Shown here: positions 8,872 through 18,087 of the stretch, in pieces
How positions within the stretch are numbered: position 1 is the first letter of the stretch
Layout of the letters: every line of letters begins with the position of its first letter
Assembly: GCA_030693065.1 (NCBI GenBank)
Contig: JAUYBL010000024.1
Span: 62,001 to 126,000 of the forward strand
DNA: 64,000 bases
From: Methylococcaceae bacterium
GTDB lineage: Bacteria > Pseudomonadota > Gammaproteobacteria > Methylococcales > Methylomonadaceae
Direction: 5' to 3'
Notes under the pieces: generated by a model
The model's database searches: none
The model's input: only the letters and a program-made list of their open reading frames with translations
Told to the model about the DNA's origin: nothing
Translations under genes and position numbers: made by a program

Positions 8872-11429
8872 AAGTCATCCTCTGGTTGCGTCGGCGTCAT
8901 TAATTGAGGCACTTGAGAATGGCTAAAATACGCTTGCGCAATAACGTCATAAAGCTGCCATAACAATTCCGTCATTGCCGATAACAAATTTTCCAGCTCG
9001 CTGTAAACACCCGCTTTGTCGTCAACTTTAACTAATTCAGACACTTTGACCAGCCGTAAGTCGGTATAGGCTCTGAGTATCAAGCATTCTTCTTCGCTCA
9101 ATTGCCCTTTACCGCGTTCTCTGGGCAAATCACTGATATGAGCAGATAACTGGTGCAGTTGATAAGCCAATGAACGCGGGTGAGTTTCATCCATTAATAA
9201 CAGCTCCAGCACCATCGGCAGCTGGATAAAAGAACGATACCGGCGACGATAAATGCTTAAACTATCGGTAGCGACCAACAACGCTTCCAGCAGCTGATTT
9301 TGCAAGGCCAGTTCATGCCGCTGCACCACTGTAGCGCGCAGCAAACCAACCAATGCCAGCGCATGTTCCAAACGACGACCGCTATCCAGCATTAACCAAC
9401 CGGCTTCACGGGTCATGCTTTCCGACGTTAAACCAATAAAGGCAACAAAACCGGTAATTAAATCATCCAGGTATTTTTGCAGTTGTTCCAGATCGCAATC
9501 ATTATTGACAACCCGTTGCTGCCAGCGCCGTTGAATATTATCAACGCAGCGCCAGGTATCCTGAGACCAGACATCACGAATACTAAATGCCGTTTGGGCA
9601 AATGCCTGGATGCTGCTCGCCAGCGTTCCAGCACGATTGCTATTTTTAGCCAGGGCCATTAATTCATTTTGAGGGGTTTCTAACACCGTCGCATTGCTCA
9701 AAATAAACCCAGGATAGGTGCCGGTGATTTGCGTCATTGCACACAACAACACATTGAGGCATTGGCCATCCACTGGATCATCAAGCTCCTGGGCTTCGGT
9801 TAACTTGGGCAGTAACGTGCGCATTAAACGTGCCGACGCTTTGATACGCTCAAGGTGTCTTCCCACCCAAAACAGGTTGTCCGCTGCGCGACTGGTTAAA
9901 GGTTCGGTGACAGCCGACAAGATCACATCCCGGCCCAGTTGAGTCCACAAACTCACCTGCTTGTCCGGCTCATCCGCTAATACCCACGTATCTTTACTAA
10001 TGCCGCCCGCTTGATTGGAGACGATAAAATCATCTTGCTGACGCGCAACCCGTGTCAGACCGCCGGGCATTACTTGGTAACCCTCGCTAGTCGCAACCAC
10101 AAAACTCCGCAACACCGCAAAACGCGGCTCAATACGATGATCTATAAACGCAGGCACGGTTGAAAAGCCAACTTGCTCCTGAGCCACATAACAATGTGGC
10201 TTGGCCATAATAGTGGCCCGTAACTGCTCTTTTTCCTTGCTGCTTAATTGACCGCCAAACAGTGCGTAATTTCCAGTGGTGCGATTGATGGGTTTAATGA
10301 CCATGCGTTCAAGATTCTGCAAGACAAAATCTCTCTCGCGCCGCTGCCCGCACCACCAAGTGGCCACCGAAGGCAACATCAACTCTTCATTTAAAAAGTA
10401 GCGCGATAGCCGAGGTAAAAACGCCAGCAACCCCGGGTTTTCCAGCACGCTACTGCCGAGTGGATTAGCAATCGCGACATTGTTTCGACGCACCGCTTCC
10501 AGTAGTCCAGCCACGCCCAATCGTGAAGAACTGCGAAGCTCCAGCGGGTCACAGAAAGAATCATCCACTCGCCGCAAAATAACGTCGACCGGTTGCAGAC
10601 CATCCAAGGATTTAAGCCAGACGCGACCATCACGCACCGTCAGGTCATCACCTTGAACCAGCGTAAAACCCAGATAAGACGCTAAGTAGGCATGCTCAAA
10701 GTAAGTTTCATTAAGAGAGCCAGGCGTAAGCACCACAATGCGTGGATCTTCTTTATTGTGCGGCGCCAGCTCGGCCAAGCCTTTACGCAGCGCCTTGAAA
10801 AATCCGGACAGCCGATGCGCTTGTGTTTCCCTAAAAATCTCAGGAATTATTCGCGTCATTACGGTGCGATTTTCCAACGCATAACCGGCTCCGGATGGCG
10901 CCTGGCTACGATCATCCAACACCCACATGCGGCCGTTATGACCACGGGCAAGGTTGGCGGAATAGACAGTCAATTGCCGCTGTTTTTCCGGCAGTACGCC
11001 GACACACGGATGCAAAAAACCATCGTGAGCAAACACTAATTCACTGGGCAACAGACCTTTTTTTAACAGTTGTTGCTTGCCGTAAATGTCTCTTAGCACC
11101 AGGTCCAGCAATTCGGCGCGTTGCTTTAGTCCCGCTTCAATCAGCGCCCATTCTTCGCTGCTGATCAGTAGTGGAATGGGATCAAGTCGCCAAGGACGGG
11201 CGAGTTTTTGCGTATCGCCGTATACGTTATAGGTAACGCCGTTTTCTCTTAACAGACGCTGTGCTTCACGGCGGCGCAACTCTAATTGTTCACTGCCGAG
11301 CTTTGCTATAGAGCCCATAAAGCGCTCCCAATGCGGCAGCACTTTGGTTTCTTTGGCGACCATTTCATCGTAAACGCCAAGTTTGGTGGCGTAATATTGC
11401 GCGCCAATATCCCCGTTTGCTTCGCTCAC
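8868..11429 (-). CDS. Circularly permuted ATP-grasp fused to alpha-E domain
   Basis: 853 aa from a GTG with AGGGA upstream. Residues about 70-485 are a circularly permuted ATP-grasp ligase (DUF404/DUF407 type): RPWRLDPIPLLI, VVLTPGSLNETYFEHAYLA, VDVILRRVDDSFCDPLEL, MVIKPINRTTGNYALFG, PGGLTRVA. Residues about 513-840 are an alpha-E (DUF403) helical domain starting SRAADNLFWVGRHLERIK. These ligases are predicted to form amide or peptide bonds, and alpha-E proteins are their usual partners. The loop after the conserved Lys379 reads NRTTGNYALFG instead of the NESGGYGMLVG of the stand-alone copy at 18088-19548. The nucleotide-binding loop has therefore diverged. Confidence 0.92.
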   Translation of the reverse strand: MSEANGDIGAQYYATKLGVYDEMVAKETKVLPHWERFMGSIAKLGSEQLELRRREAQRLLRENGVTYNVYGDTQKLARPWRLDPIPLLISSEEWALIEAGLKQRAELLDLVLRDIYGKQQLLKKGLLPSELVFAHDGFLHPCVGVLPEKQRQLTVYSANLARGHNGRMWVLDDRSQAPSGAGYALENRTVMTRIIPEIFRETQAHRLSGFFKALRKGLAELAPHNKEDPRIVVLTPGSLNETYFEHAYLASYLGFTLVQGDDLTVRDGRVWLKSLDGLQPVDVILRRVDDSFCDPLELRSSSRLGVAGLLEAVRRNNVAIANPLGSSVLENPGLLAFLPRLSRYFLNEELMLPSVATWWCGQRRERDFVLQNLERMVIKPINRTTGNYALFGGQLSSKEKEQLRATIMAKPHCYVAQEQVGFSTVPAFIDHRIEPRFAVLRSFVVATSEGYQVMPGGLTRVARQQDDFIVSNQAGGISKDTWVLADEPDKQVSLWTQLGRDVILSAVTEPLTSRAADNLFWVGRHLERIKASARLMRTLLPKLTEAQELDDPVDGQCLNVLLCAMTQITGTYPGFILSNATVLETPQNELMALAKNSNRAGTLASSIQAFAQTAFSIRDVWSQDTWRCVDNIQRRWQQRVVNNDCDLEQLQKYLDDLITGFVAFIGLTSESMTREAGWLMLDSGRRLEHALALVGLLRATVVQRHELALQNQLLEALLVATDSLSIYRRRYRSFIQLPMVLELLLMDETHPRSLAYQLHQLSAHISDLPRERGKGQLSEEECLILRAYTDLRLVKVSELVKVDDKAGVYSELENLLSAMTELLWQLYDVIAQAYFSHSQVPQLMTPTQPEDDL

Positions 11430-11461
11430 GTTATGTCCCTATTGATTTGCTGTCAGTAGTA

Positions 11462-12766
11462 TCAAGGCCGCTGATCAATATCCTGAAAATGACGTAACGG
11501 TTCACCGACATAAAGCTGACGAGGGCGGGTAATAATCACTTGATCGCCTTTGAGCATTTCCCGCCAGTGCGCCAACCAACCGGGCATCCGACCGATAGCG
11601 AATAGCACCGTGAACATATTGGTGGGTATACCGGCTGCGCGCAGAATTAAGCCGGAATAAAAATCGACATTGGGGTAGAGTTTTCGGGAGATGAAGTAAT
11701 CGTCTTTCAGCGCTAATTCTTCCAGGCGGCGGGCAATATCAAATAAAGGGTCATTGACGCCAGCTTTGTTCAACAGTTTGTCGCATTGTTTTTTTAATAC
11801 CATCGCGCGCGGATCAAAGTTCTTATACACACGATGCCCAAAGCCCATTAGGCGACTGGTGGAGTTTTTATCTTTAGCCTGATTGATAAATTCCGTGCCA
11901 TCACCGCCGTCGGCATGTATTTGCTCCAGCATTTGTATAACGTGCTGATTGGCACCGCCATGACGAGGCCCCCACAGTGCGGAAATACCGGAAGAAGCCA
12001 CCGCATAAACATTCGCCATGCTTGAGCCGGAGGTACGTACCGACGAGGTGCTGCAGTTTTGCTCATGGTCGGCATGCAGAATAAGAAACATATCTATGGC
12101 TCTGACGATGTCTTCATCCAATTCATAATCACGCACCGGCGAGGCAAACATCATATTCAGAAAGTTGCGGACAAACTTAAGCTTATAAGACGGATAAACC
12201 AGCGGCTCGCCAATCGATTTCTTGTAAGAAAACGCTGCGATAGTACGTACTTGGGAAATCAGATTTATAACCACTTGCTGTTCTGTGGCACTATCGAGAC
12301 GATCAGGTAGCGGATAAAACGTCGACAACGATGCCACCATCGTCGCCAATATCCCCATAGGGTGAGAGCCGCGCGGAAAGCCGTTAAAAAAGTGATGCAT
12401 GTCTTCGTGGATAATCGAAGACTCATTGAGGTTGGTGGAAAAATCCAGTAATTGCTGACTGTTAGGAAGCTCGCCATTCAGAAGCAAATAGGCCACTTCC
12501 ACAAAACGTGAATGTTCCGCCAATTCTTCAATCGGGTAACCGCGATAACGCAGAATGCCTTTTTCGCCGTCAATATAAGTGATGGCACTTTCGCAGCTGG
12601 CGGTATTGCCATAGCCTTCGTCCAAGGTCACATAACCGCTTTGATTTCGCAATTTGGAAATGTCGATGGCTTTTTCGCCTTCAACCCCGATCAAAGTAGG
12701 CAATTCGTAAGTTTTATTATCCAGCGTCAACATCGCTGGGGGGAGTTTCTTTAATTTATCGGTCAT
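11462..12766 (-). CDS. gltA: Citrate synthase
   Basis: 434 aa from the ATG at 12766, with GGAG about ten bases upstream. The enzyme condenses acetyl-CoA and oxaloacetate to citrate. Visible family marks are ILRYRGYPIEELAEHSRFVEVAYLLLNG, the active-site segment LILHADHEQNCSTSSVRTSGSS (first 20 residues cited by type), GPRHGGANQHV, MGFGHRVYKNFDPRA and the C-terminal ITRPRQLYVG. Length fits the type I, NADH-sensitive hexameric form. It sits 32 bases upstream of the ATP-grasp/alpha-E gene and downstream of the transglutaminase-DUF2126 gene, all on one strand. That is an unexpected place for a central metabolism gene. It may be the main citrate synthase or a locus-specific paralogue; sequence alone does not decide. 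Confidence 0.96.
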   Translation of the reverse strand: MTDKLKKLPPAMLTLDNKTYELPTLIGVEGEKAIDISKLRNQSGYVTLDEGYGNTASCESAITYIDGEKGILRYRGYPIEELAEHSRFVEVAYLLLNGELPNSQQLLDFSTNLNESSIIHEDMHHFFNGFPRGSHPMGILATMVASLSTFYPLPDRLDSATEQQVVINLISQVRTIAAFSYKKSIGEPLVYPSYKLKFVRNFLNMMFASPVRDYELDEDIVRAIDMFLILHADHEQNCSTSSVRTSGSSMANVYAVASSGISALWGPRHGGANQHVIQMLEQIHADGGDGTEFINQAKDKNSTSRLMGFGHRVYKNFDPRAMVLKKQCDKLLNKAGVNDPLFDIARRLEELALKDDYFISRKLYPNVDFYSGLILRAAGIPTNMFTVLFAIGRMPGWLAHWREMLKGDQVIITRPRQLYVGEPLRHFQDIDQRP

Positions 12767-12810
12767 ATGAATCAATCTCCAAAATTAATGCAATATCCAT
12801 TAATAATTGC

Positions 12811-12878
12811 GTAGGGTACGCATTGCGACCCGTTACAAATGTATTCACCACAATGATGGGTCGCATTGCGTACCCTAC
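12811..12878. repeat. Inverted-repeat element bounded by GTAGGGT
   Basis: Two 21-base arms at 12811-12831 and 12858-12878 are inverted copies with only the central bases differing, separated by 26 bases. The outer ends read GTAGGGTACGC and GCGTACCCTAC. It fills most of the gap between the transglutaminase-DUF2126 gene and gltA and would form a strong hairpin in the transcript. Elements with the same outer bases occur at 46095-46185 and 60155-60240. Confidence 0.85.
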
Positions 12879-12880
12879 CT

Positions 12881-15800
12881 CTATCTATTTCGGTGCCGTA
12901 GATCCATTGTAAACGGATATTCGTGACTCAGCTCCTCCAAGGGCGGCGCCATCGGTCTTGGCACTGCTTCATTGACGGTAAATTTCGCCACTGATTCTTG
13001 GTCGGATGAGGCCACCGGCGGCACGGCCAGCGGTGGTCGCACAATAGCGCCAGGCGTGTGGCCAAAATCCCAAAAGCGGGTAACGCGCCGGGCTTCAGCT
13101 TCATAGCTATTGACCGGAAATGCGTCATAACTACGGCCACCAGGATGGGCAACATAATAAGTACAACCGCCCACTGAATGGCCATTCCAGGTGTCTATCA
13201 CATCAACCACCAACGGCACATGCGGACTGATGGTCGGATGTAATGCGGAAGGCGGTTGCCAGGCGCGATAACGCACCCCGACTACATATTCGCCTTGTCG
13301 ACCGGTATTGCGCATCGACAAGCGTCTGCCATTGCAGGTCAACACATAGCGCCCTTCGGTAAAGCCGGTGACTTTTATTTGTACCCGCTCGACCGATGAA
13401 TCCACATAGCGCGCGGTGCCGGTACTGCTGACTTCTTCGCCCAAGACATGCCAAGGCTCAATCGCAAAACGCATTTCCAGATCAATGCCGTCGACCATGG
13501 TGTTGCCGTAACGAGGAAAGCGGAATTCAAAAAATGGTTCCAGCCATTCCAATTCAAAGCCATAACCGGCACGCTGCAAGTCCTTGGTGACTTGCTTCAT
13601 ATCTTCATGCACATAATGCGGCAGCATAAAGCGGTCATGTAATTCGGTGCCCCAACGCACCAAGTCATGCTTGTAAGGCTCACGCCAAAACCAGGCTATC
13701 AGCGAGCGCAATAATACCGTTTGCACCAATGACATCCGGGCATGCGGCGGCATTTCAAAAGCGCGCAATTCCAAAATCCCCAAGCGCCCGGTCGAGCTGT
13801 CGGGCGAATAAAGCTTATCAATACAAAACTCGGAACGGTGCGTGTTGCCGGTAATGTCGGTCAGCAAATGTCGCAACAGTCGATCGACCAACCAAGGCGC
13901 AGGTACTTCACCTTCAGGCATTTGTTGGAAGGCAATTTCCAATTCATAGAGTTTTTCATCCCTGCCCTCATCAACACGCGGCGCTTGACTGGTCGGGCCG
14001 ATAAACATGCCAGAAAATAAGTATGACAAGCCCGGATGATGCTGCCAGTACGTTACCAAACTGCGTAATAAGTCCGGGCGACGTAATAACGGGCTGTCAG
14101 TCGGTGTTTCCGCGCCCATGGTGATATGGTTGCCGCCACCGGTGCCGGTATGTCGACCATCAAGCATAAACTTTTCCGTGCCCAATCTGACTTGATGCGC
14201 TTGTTCATAAAGAATGGTGGTTTTATCCACCAACTCTTGCCAGCTTTTTGAAGGGTGAATATTTACTTCAATGACGCCGGGATCAGGCGTTACCATTAAT
14301 CGTTCGATACGGTAATCGCGCGGCGGCTCATAGCCTTCCAGTACCACAGGTATCGACAAATTGTCTGCAGTCGCTTCAACCGCTGCAATCAGTTCAAGAT
14401 AATGTTCCAGCAAGGTCAACGGCGGTAGAAAGATATGGATGCGTCCCTCGCGAGCTTCGATACACACCGCAGTATGCGGCACATTGACATGGATGGTTTG
14501 ATCATCTCCTGACTCTTGCTCGGCAAGCTCGGGATGGGTTTTCAGTTTTTTCTCAAGATGACTGTAACGGCGCATGACTTCGCCGTAATAATCGCCGAGC
14601 TCAGGCAGTGCCTCAAACAAGCTTTGTTCCTCCTGGCTATCGCGTTTGTCCGGGGCAACCCAAGGCAGACTTGCCAGCGGCATGCGCATACCCATCGGCG
14701 AATTTCCAGGGATCAAAAACATTTGCCCGCGACGAAAATCCCAAGGCCCGCTTTGCCATTGTTGATTGCTCCAGTCCCATTTAATAGGCAAGGTATAACC
14801 GGCGGGTTTACCTAAATCAGAATCCAGCAATTGCGCCAGTGTCTTACGTTCAATGGAATCTTTTAAATTACTTTTTAACGGGTCGATATTTTCCGGCAGA
14901 GTGCCTTCCTGCCAGAGGTAGTAAAAACTGTCTTCATAACCGGTTTTGATATAGCGCGGTTGCACGCCTAAGCGCAAGGTGAATTGCTTGATAAACTGCT
15001 CGGCCTGCTCAACGGTGTGCCCGTAATCTTTGGTTATATCAGCTAACAAGGCTGGATTACGCCAAACTGGTGCGCCGTCCTTACGCCAGAATATGCCATA
15101 TTGCCAACGCGGCAATGGCTCGCCCGGATACCATTTGCCTTGTCCGTAATGCAACATGGCGCCTTTCGCGAACACATCACGCAGCCGCTTAGTTAACTCA
15201 TTAGCGCGCTCACGTTTGTGTTTGCCATCGGCATCAACATTCCACTCCGCGCCTTCCATATCATCCACGGAAACAAAGGTCGGTTCACCGCCCATGGTCA
15301 AGCGCACATCATCGACCAGTAATTGCCGGTCAACTTGCTGGCCTAATGCATCAATGTGATACCACTGCTCATCGGTATAAGGCTTGGTAACACGCGGATC
15401 TTCATGCAGTCGATCAACAATGTTACTGAATTCAAAGTCCACTTCGCATTTATCGGTGCCGCCAGTGACCGGTGCGGCGCTGGCTGGATCGGGTGTACAT
15501 GCCAGCGGAATATGGCCTTCTCCTGCGAGTAATCCGGAAGTGGGGTCAAGCCCAATCCATCCTGCACCGGGGATGTAGACTTCAGTCCAGGCGTGTAAAT
15601 CGGTAAAGTCCTGTTCTGGGCCAGACGGGCCGTCCAAGGATTTGACGTCAGCCGTCAATTGCACCAGATAGCCGGACACGAATCGCGCCGCCAAGCCCAA
15701 ATGACGGAGTATCTGCACCAGCAACCACGCTGAATCTCGGCATGAGCCGCTCAACTTGGTCAATGATTCCTCACAACTTTGGATACCCACTTCCATGCGG

Positions 15801-16279
15801 ATGTTGTAACTAATCGTTTGAAACACTTTGCGGTTAACATCCACCAGAAAGTCATTGATGGTGCGCTTGCTGAGGTCAAAATCAGCGATCCATTGTTTCA
15901 ATAACGGACCGTCTTCAGTAATTTCCAAGTACGGCTGCAACTCTTTGAGCAACAACTCGTCGTATTTAAATGGATATTGCTCGGCATATTCTTCAACAAA
16001 AAAGTCAAAGGGATTGATGACCGTCATGTCAGCGATGACTTCCACTTCCACACTGAGCTTGGTACATTTTTCCGGGAACACGACCCGTGCCAAAATGTTA
16101 CCGAATGGGTCTTGCTGCCAATTGATGAAATGATCCGCAGGCTCAATGCGCAAGCTGTAGCCTTTGATCGGCGTGCGACTATGCACGGCCGGACGCAATC
16201 TAAAGACGTGTGGCGACAGGGAAACTGATCTATCGAAGTTGTAGACAGTTTTGTGACGGAGTGCTACCCGAATGGTCAT
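12881..16279 (-). CDS. Transglutaminase-DUF2126 fusion (predicted amidoligase)
   Basis: 1132 aa from an ATG with AGGAAAAAATC upstream. Residues 1-100 are a bacterial transglutaminase N-terminal domain. The transglutaminase core has Cys180 (SGSCRDSAWLLVQ), His229 (DLHAWTEVYIPGAG) and Asp245 (GLDPTSG), so the triad is intact. From about residue 300 to the end runs DUF2126, including VRLTMGGEPTFVS, GKWYPGEPLPRWQYG, GGNHITMG and LELRAFEMPPHARM. DUF2126 has been placed by comparative genomics with the glutamine synthetase/GCS-like carboxylate-amine ligases. That assignment is from knowledge of the family, not from residues I can prove. The fused architecture and neighbours match the Anbu-ATP-grasp-alpha-E peptide systems. 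Confidence 0.9.
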   Translation of the reverse strand: MTIRVALRHKTVYNFDRSVSLSPHVFRLRPAVHSRTPIKGYSLRIEPADHFINWQQDPFGNILARVVFPEKCTKLSVEVEVIADMTVINPFDFFVEEYAEQYPFKYDELLLKELQPYLEITEDGPLLKQWIADFDLSKRTINDFLVDVNRKVFQTISYNIRMEVGIQSCEESLTKLSGSCRDSAWLLVQILRHLGLAARFVSGYLVQLTADVKSLDGPSGPEQDFTDLHAWTEVYIPGAGWIGLDPTSGLLAGEGHIPLACTPDPASAAPVTGGTDKCEVDFEFSNIVDRLHEDPRVTKPYTDEQWYHIDALGQQVDRQLLVDDVRLTMGGEPTFVSVDDMEGAEWNVDADGKHKRERANELTKRLRDVFAKGAMLHYGQGKWYPGEPLPRWQYGIFWRKDGAPVWRNPALLADITKDYGHTVEQAEQFIKQFTLRLGVQPRYIKTGYEDSFYYLWQEGTLPENIDPLKSNLKDSIERKTLAQLLDSDLGKPAGYTLPIKWDWSNQQWQSGPWDFRRGQMFLIPGNSPMGMRMPLASLPWVAPDKRDSQEEQSLFEALPELGDYYGEVMRRYSHLEKKLKTHPELAEQESGDDQTIHVNVPHTAVCIEAREGRIHIFLPPLTLLEHYLELIAAVEATADNLSIPVVLEGYEPPRDYRIERLMVTPDPGVIEVNIHPSKSWQELVDKTTILYEQAHQVRLGTEKFMLDGRHTGTGGGNHITMGAETPTDSPLLRRPDLLRSLVTYWQHHPGLSYLFSGMFIGPTSQAPRVDEGRDEKLYELEIAFQQMPEGEVPAPWLVDRLLRHLLTDITGNTHRSEFCIDKLYSPDSSTGRLGILELRAFEMPPHARMSLVQTVLLRSLIAWFWREPYKHDLVRWGTELHDRFMLPHYVHEDMKQVTKDLQRAGYGFELEWLEPFFEFRFPRYGNTMVDGIDLEMRFAIEPWHVLGEEVSSTGTARYVDSSVERVQIKVTGFTEGRYVLTCNGRRLSMRNTGRQGEYVVGVRYRAWQPPSALHPTISPHVPLVVDVIDTWNGHSVGGCTYYVAHPGGRSYDAFPVNSYEAEARRVTRFWDFGHTPGAIVRPPLAVPPVASSDQESVAKFTVNEAVPRPMAPPLEELSHEYPFTMDLRHRNR

Positions 16280-16333
16280 GATTTTTTCCTATTGCCCAAG
16301 AATTACAATCTAATTTGATGATGGATAACTTAA

Positions 16334-16492
16334 GTGAACCTGTAAAACTACGATTAGACTGTTCGACAAGCTCACAGCTAAATGCGAACAGCTACCTAAT
16401 TTAATCAATAAGTTATCCGTTCGTACTGAGCCTGTCGAAACCTGTCCTGAGCGTAGCCGAAGGACATAAATGGTTAATTTTCATAGGTTCTC
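16334..16492. mobile_element. MITE-like element, copy A
   Basis: About 159 bases with imperfect terminal inverted repeats: GTGAACCTGTAAAA at the left and, reversed, GAGAACCTATGAAAATT at the right. Inside are TTCGACAAGCTCA and its near-inverse CGTTCGTACTGAGCCTGTCGAA. The same ends and the same core occur at 58715-58882. There is no open frame for a transposase, so it would need help to move. The right end touches the stop codon of the VOC gene at 16492-16494. Confidence 0.7.
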
Positions 16493-17748
16493 TAAACCCC
16501 AATGGCTTTCTGTGCTTCGGCCTGCATCCGTATTAATTCTTCTTCGACCCCAGCTGCATGCGTTAATTCAGCCACATTGTCTTTAGTAAAAAATCCTTGA
16601 AAGCCGCCAAAACGCTGCACATATTCAATAATCAATGACGAATGCTCGGAAGCACTGGAAAAAATCTGTTTTAAACCCTCTGCTTTTGAACCCACCACAT
16701 CCAGCAAAAAGCTTTTGCCTTGGTCGCGAATGGCATCAACCACAAATTCAATATTTTCTACACCGTTTTGATCGCCGTCTTTAACGGCGAGCGCCATGTG
16801 ATGCAGTCTTGGTCCATAGTTCCTGACAAAATTTTCGGTCGGTGACGGGAAGATTTTGAAATGATTAACAAAATAAGGCGTGTTGTTGGCGGTGAACACC
16901 TTGGCGGGACTGCGTAACTCATCCGTGTAATGGATGCTTTTGGTAACATTAGTCGATGAGTTTTGATCGACAATATCAAATGATCCCCAATAGTAATAGC
17001 TGGAAATCGACAGCCATTCCAAAATCGCCACTTCTCTATTTTGACTGTAAATACGGGTCGCCAAATGATCGACTGGCAAAATCAGCTCATCTATCCCCAA
17101 TGCTTTTTGTCGCTCTTTGGCTGCCTGACATGCTTGGTGGGCATCATCACGAATAGTGCTGACACCCAGCGCATAAATGCGCAGCTCTCCAGGCTCTCTT
17201 TCAAGATAACCAACAATGTTGTGGGTATAAGGGGATGGCTTAATAAACGCAATGTTGCCTGGCAATTCTAACCGACGCACGTCGTCAGGAGAGAAAAACC
17301 GAAAGCCTCTGTTTTGCTGCAATTTGACGACTTCGTGCAGATTGGTCACCCGCAATACTTCACCCATGTAGCGACTGTGCGGCTTGCTTGAGCCGATCGG
17401 AAAGACTTCATTGAGGCTGCGAAAAATCCCCTTGATTTCCTCGTTCTTTACTTCTCGAATCAATAAATCAGGGGAATTCATATCAATACGCAAAATGTGC
17501 GTCCAATGCGACTCGCTTTCCAATGTGACCAGATATTCATAAGGCGACATCAGACATAGTTCACCGATATATTCAATTGACCTGCCTGGGTCTACCGTCA
17601 ACATCATGGCATCGATTTCTTGAATCATACTGCTTAAGCCCAAGCTATCGCGTTCTTCCAGCAGCTTGATTAGGTATTCATTAAAGAATGATGAGTTTTG
17701 TTTGTCACCCTGAACAGGAAACGACAAGGAGTAACTGGTGTTTGGCAT
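16492..17748 (-). CDS. VOC-superfamily Fe(II) dioxygenase, HPPD-like
   Basis: 418 aa from the ATG at 17748. The C-terminal half has the layout of the catalytic domain of 4-hydroxyphenylpyruvate dioxygenase. PVDHLATRI gives His228, YGPRLHHMALAV gives His317 and LIIEYVQRFGGF gives Glu375, which together would form the 2-His-1-carboxylate iron site. The N-terminal half (1-215) is weakly like a degenerate VOC half. Overall similarity to true HPPD looks limited and the substrate is unknown. It lies upstream of the transglutaminase-DUF2126 gene on the same strand and is divergent from the second ATP-grasp gene. It may therefore modify the product or building block of this locus. The open frame continues upstream for 66 codons in hydrophobic sequence, but I see no good start there. 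Confidence 0.75.
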   Translation of the reverse strand: MPNTSYSLSFPVQGDKQNSSFFNEYLIKLLEERDSLGLSSMIQEIDAMMLTVDPGRSIEYIGELCLMSPYEYLVTLESESHWTHILRIDMNSPDLLIREVKNEEIKGIFRSLNEVFPIGSSKPHSRYMGEVLRVTNLHEVVKLQQNRGFRFFSPDDVRRLELPGNIAFIKPSPYTHNIVGYLEREPGELRIYALGVSTIRDDAHQACQAAKERQKALGIDELILPVDHLATRIYSQNREVAILEWLSISSYYYWGSFDIVDQNSSTNVTKSIHYTDELRSPAKVFTANNTPYFVNHFKIFPSPTENFVRNYGPRLHHMALAVKDGDQNGVENIEFVVDAIRDQGKSFLLDVVGSKAEGLKQIFSSASEHSSLIIEYVQRFGGFQGFFTKDNVAELTHAAGVEEELIRMQAEAQKAIGV

Positions 17749-18087
17749 AGTGAGTTCTCTACAAGTTTTAATCTCTAAAACAAGCAAAGCAAGTGCCATA
17801 CCAAGTAACCAATGCATTAATAATAAAGGTTTGAAGCCACTGAATTGGTCGCCGCAATATCTAATCGGTGGGTTTGACGATATAAAGACGCACCAAATTG
17901 AAGCGATGCCAACCCAAAACAGGGCGGTCCATATGGTTTTAGTTAACTACATCTTTAATAATTATCGCCATGTGCGGTTGCCAATTATAAGCGTTAGCTA
18001 AGCAACTCTCTAAATAGAACAAAAATTTCAAGGAAAATAAAAAATGGCACCAATCATGCTTTGTCTTTGTTAAAGACAACTAGCCTT
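17749..18087. promoter_or_regulatory. Divergent control region with a short leader frame
   Basis: 339 bases between the VOC gene (minus) and the ATP-grasp gene (plus), so promoters for both should lie here. The best ribosome site, AAGGA at 18030-18034, serves an ATG at 18044 that opens only a nine-codon frame (MAPIMLCLC) ending at 18073. That stop is 14 bases before the probable ATG of the ATP-grasp gene at 18088. On the minus strand an open hydrophobic frame of 66 codons runs 17946-17749 in phase with the VOC gene. Confidence 0.4.

Noticed and set aside
13742-14020. Plus-strand frame inside the DUF2126 gene
   Set aside because: Shadow frame; the minus-strand gene explains the coding signal.
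17738-18001. 87-codon plus-strand frame in the divergent control region
   Set aside because: No ribosome site, mixed composition, and it overlaps the start of the VOC gene on the other strand.
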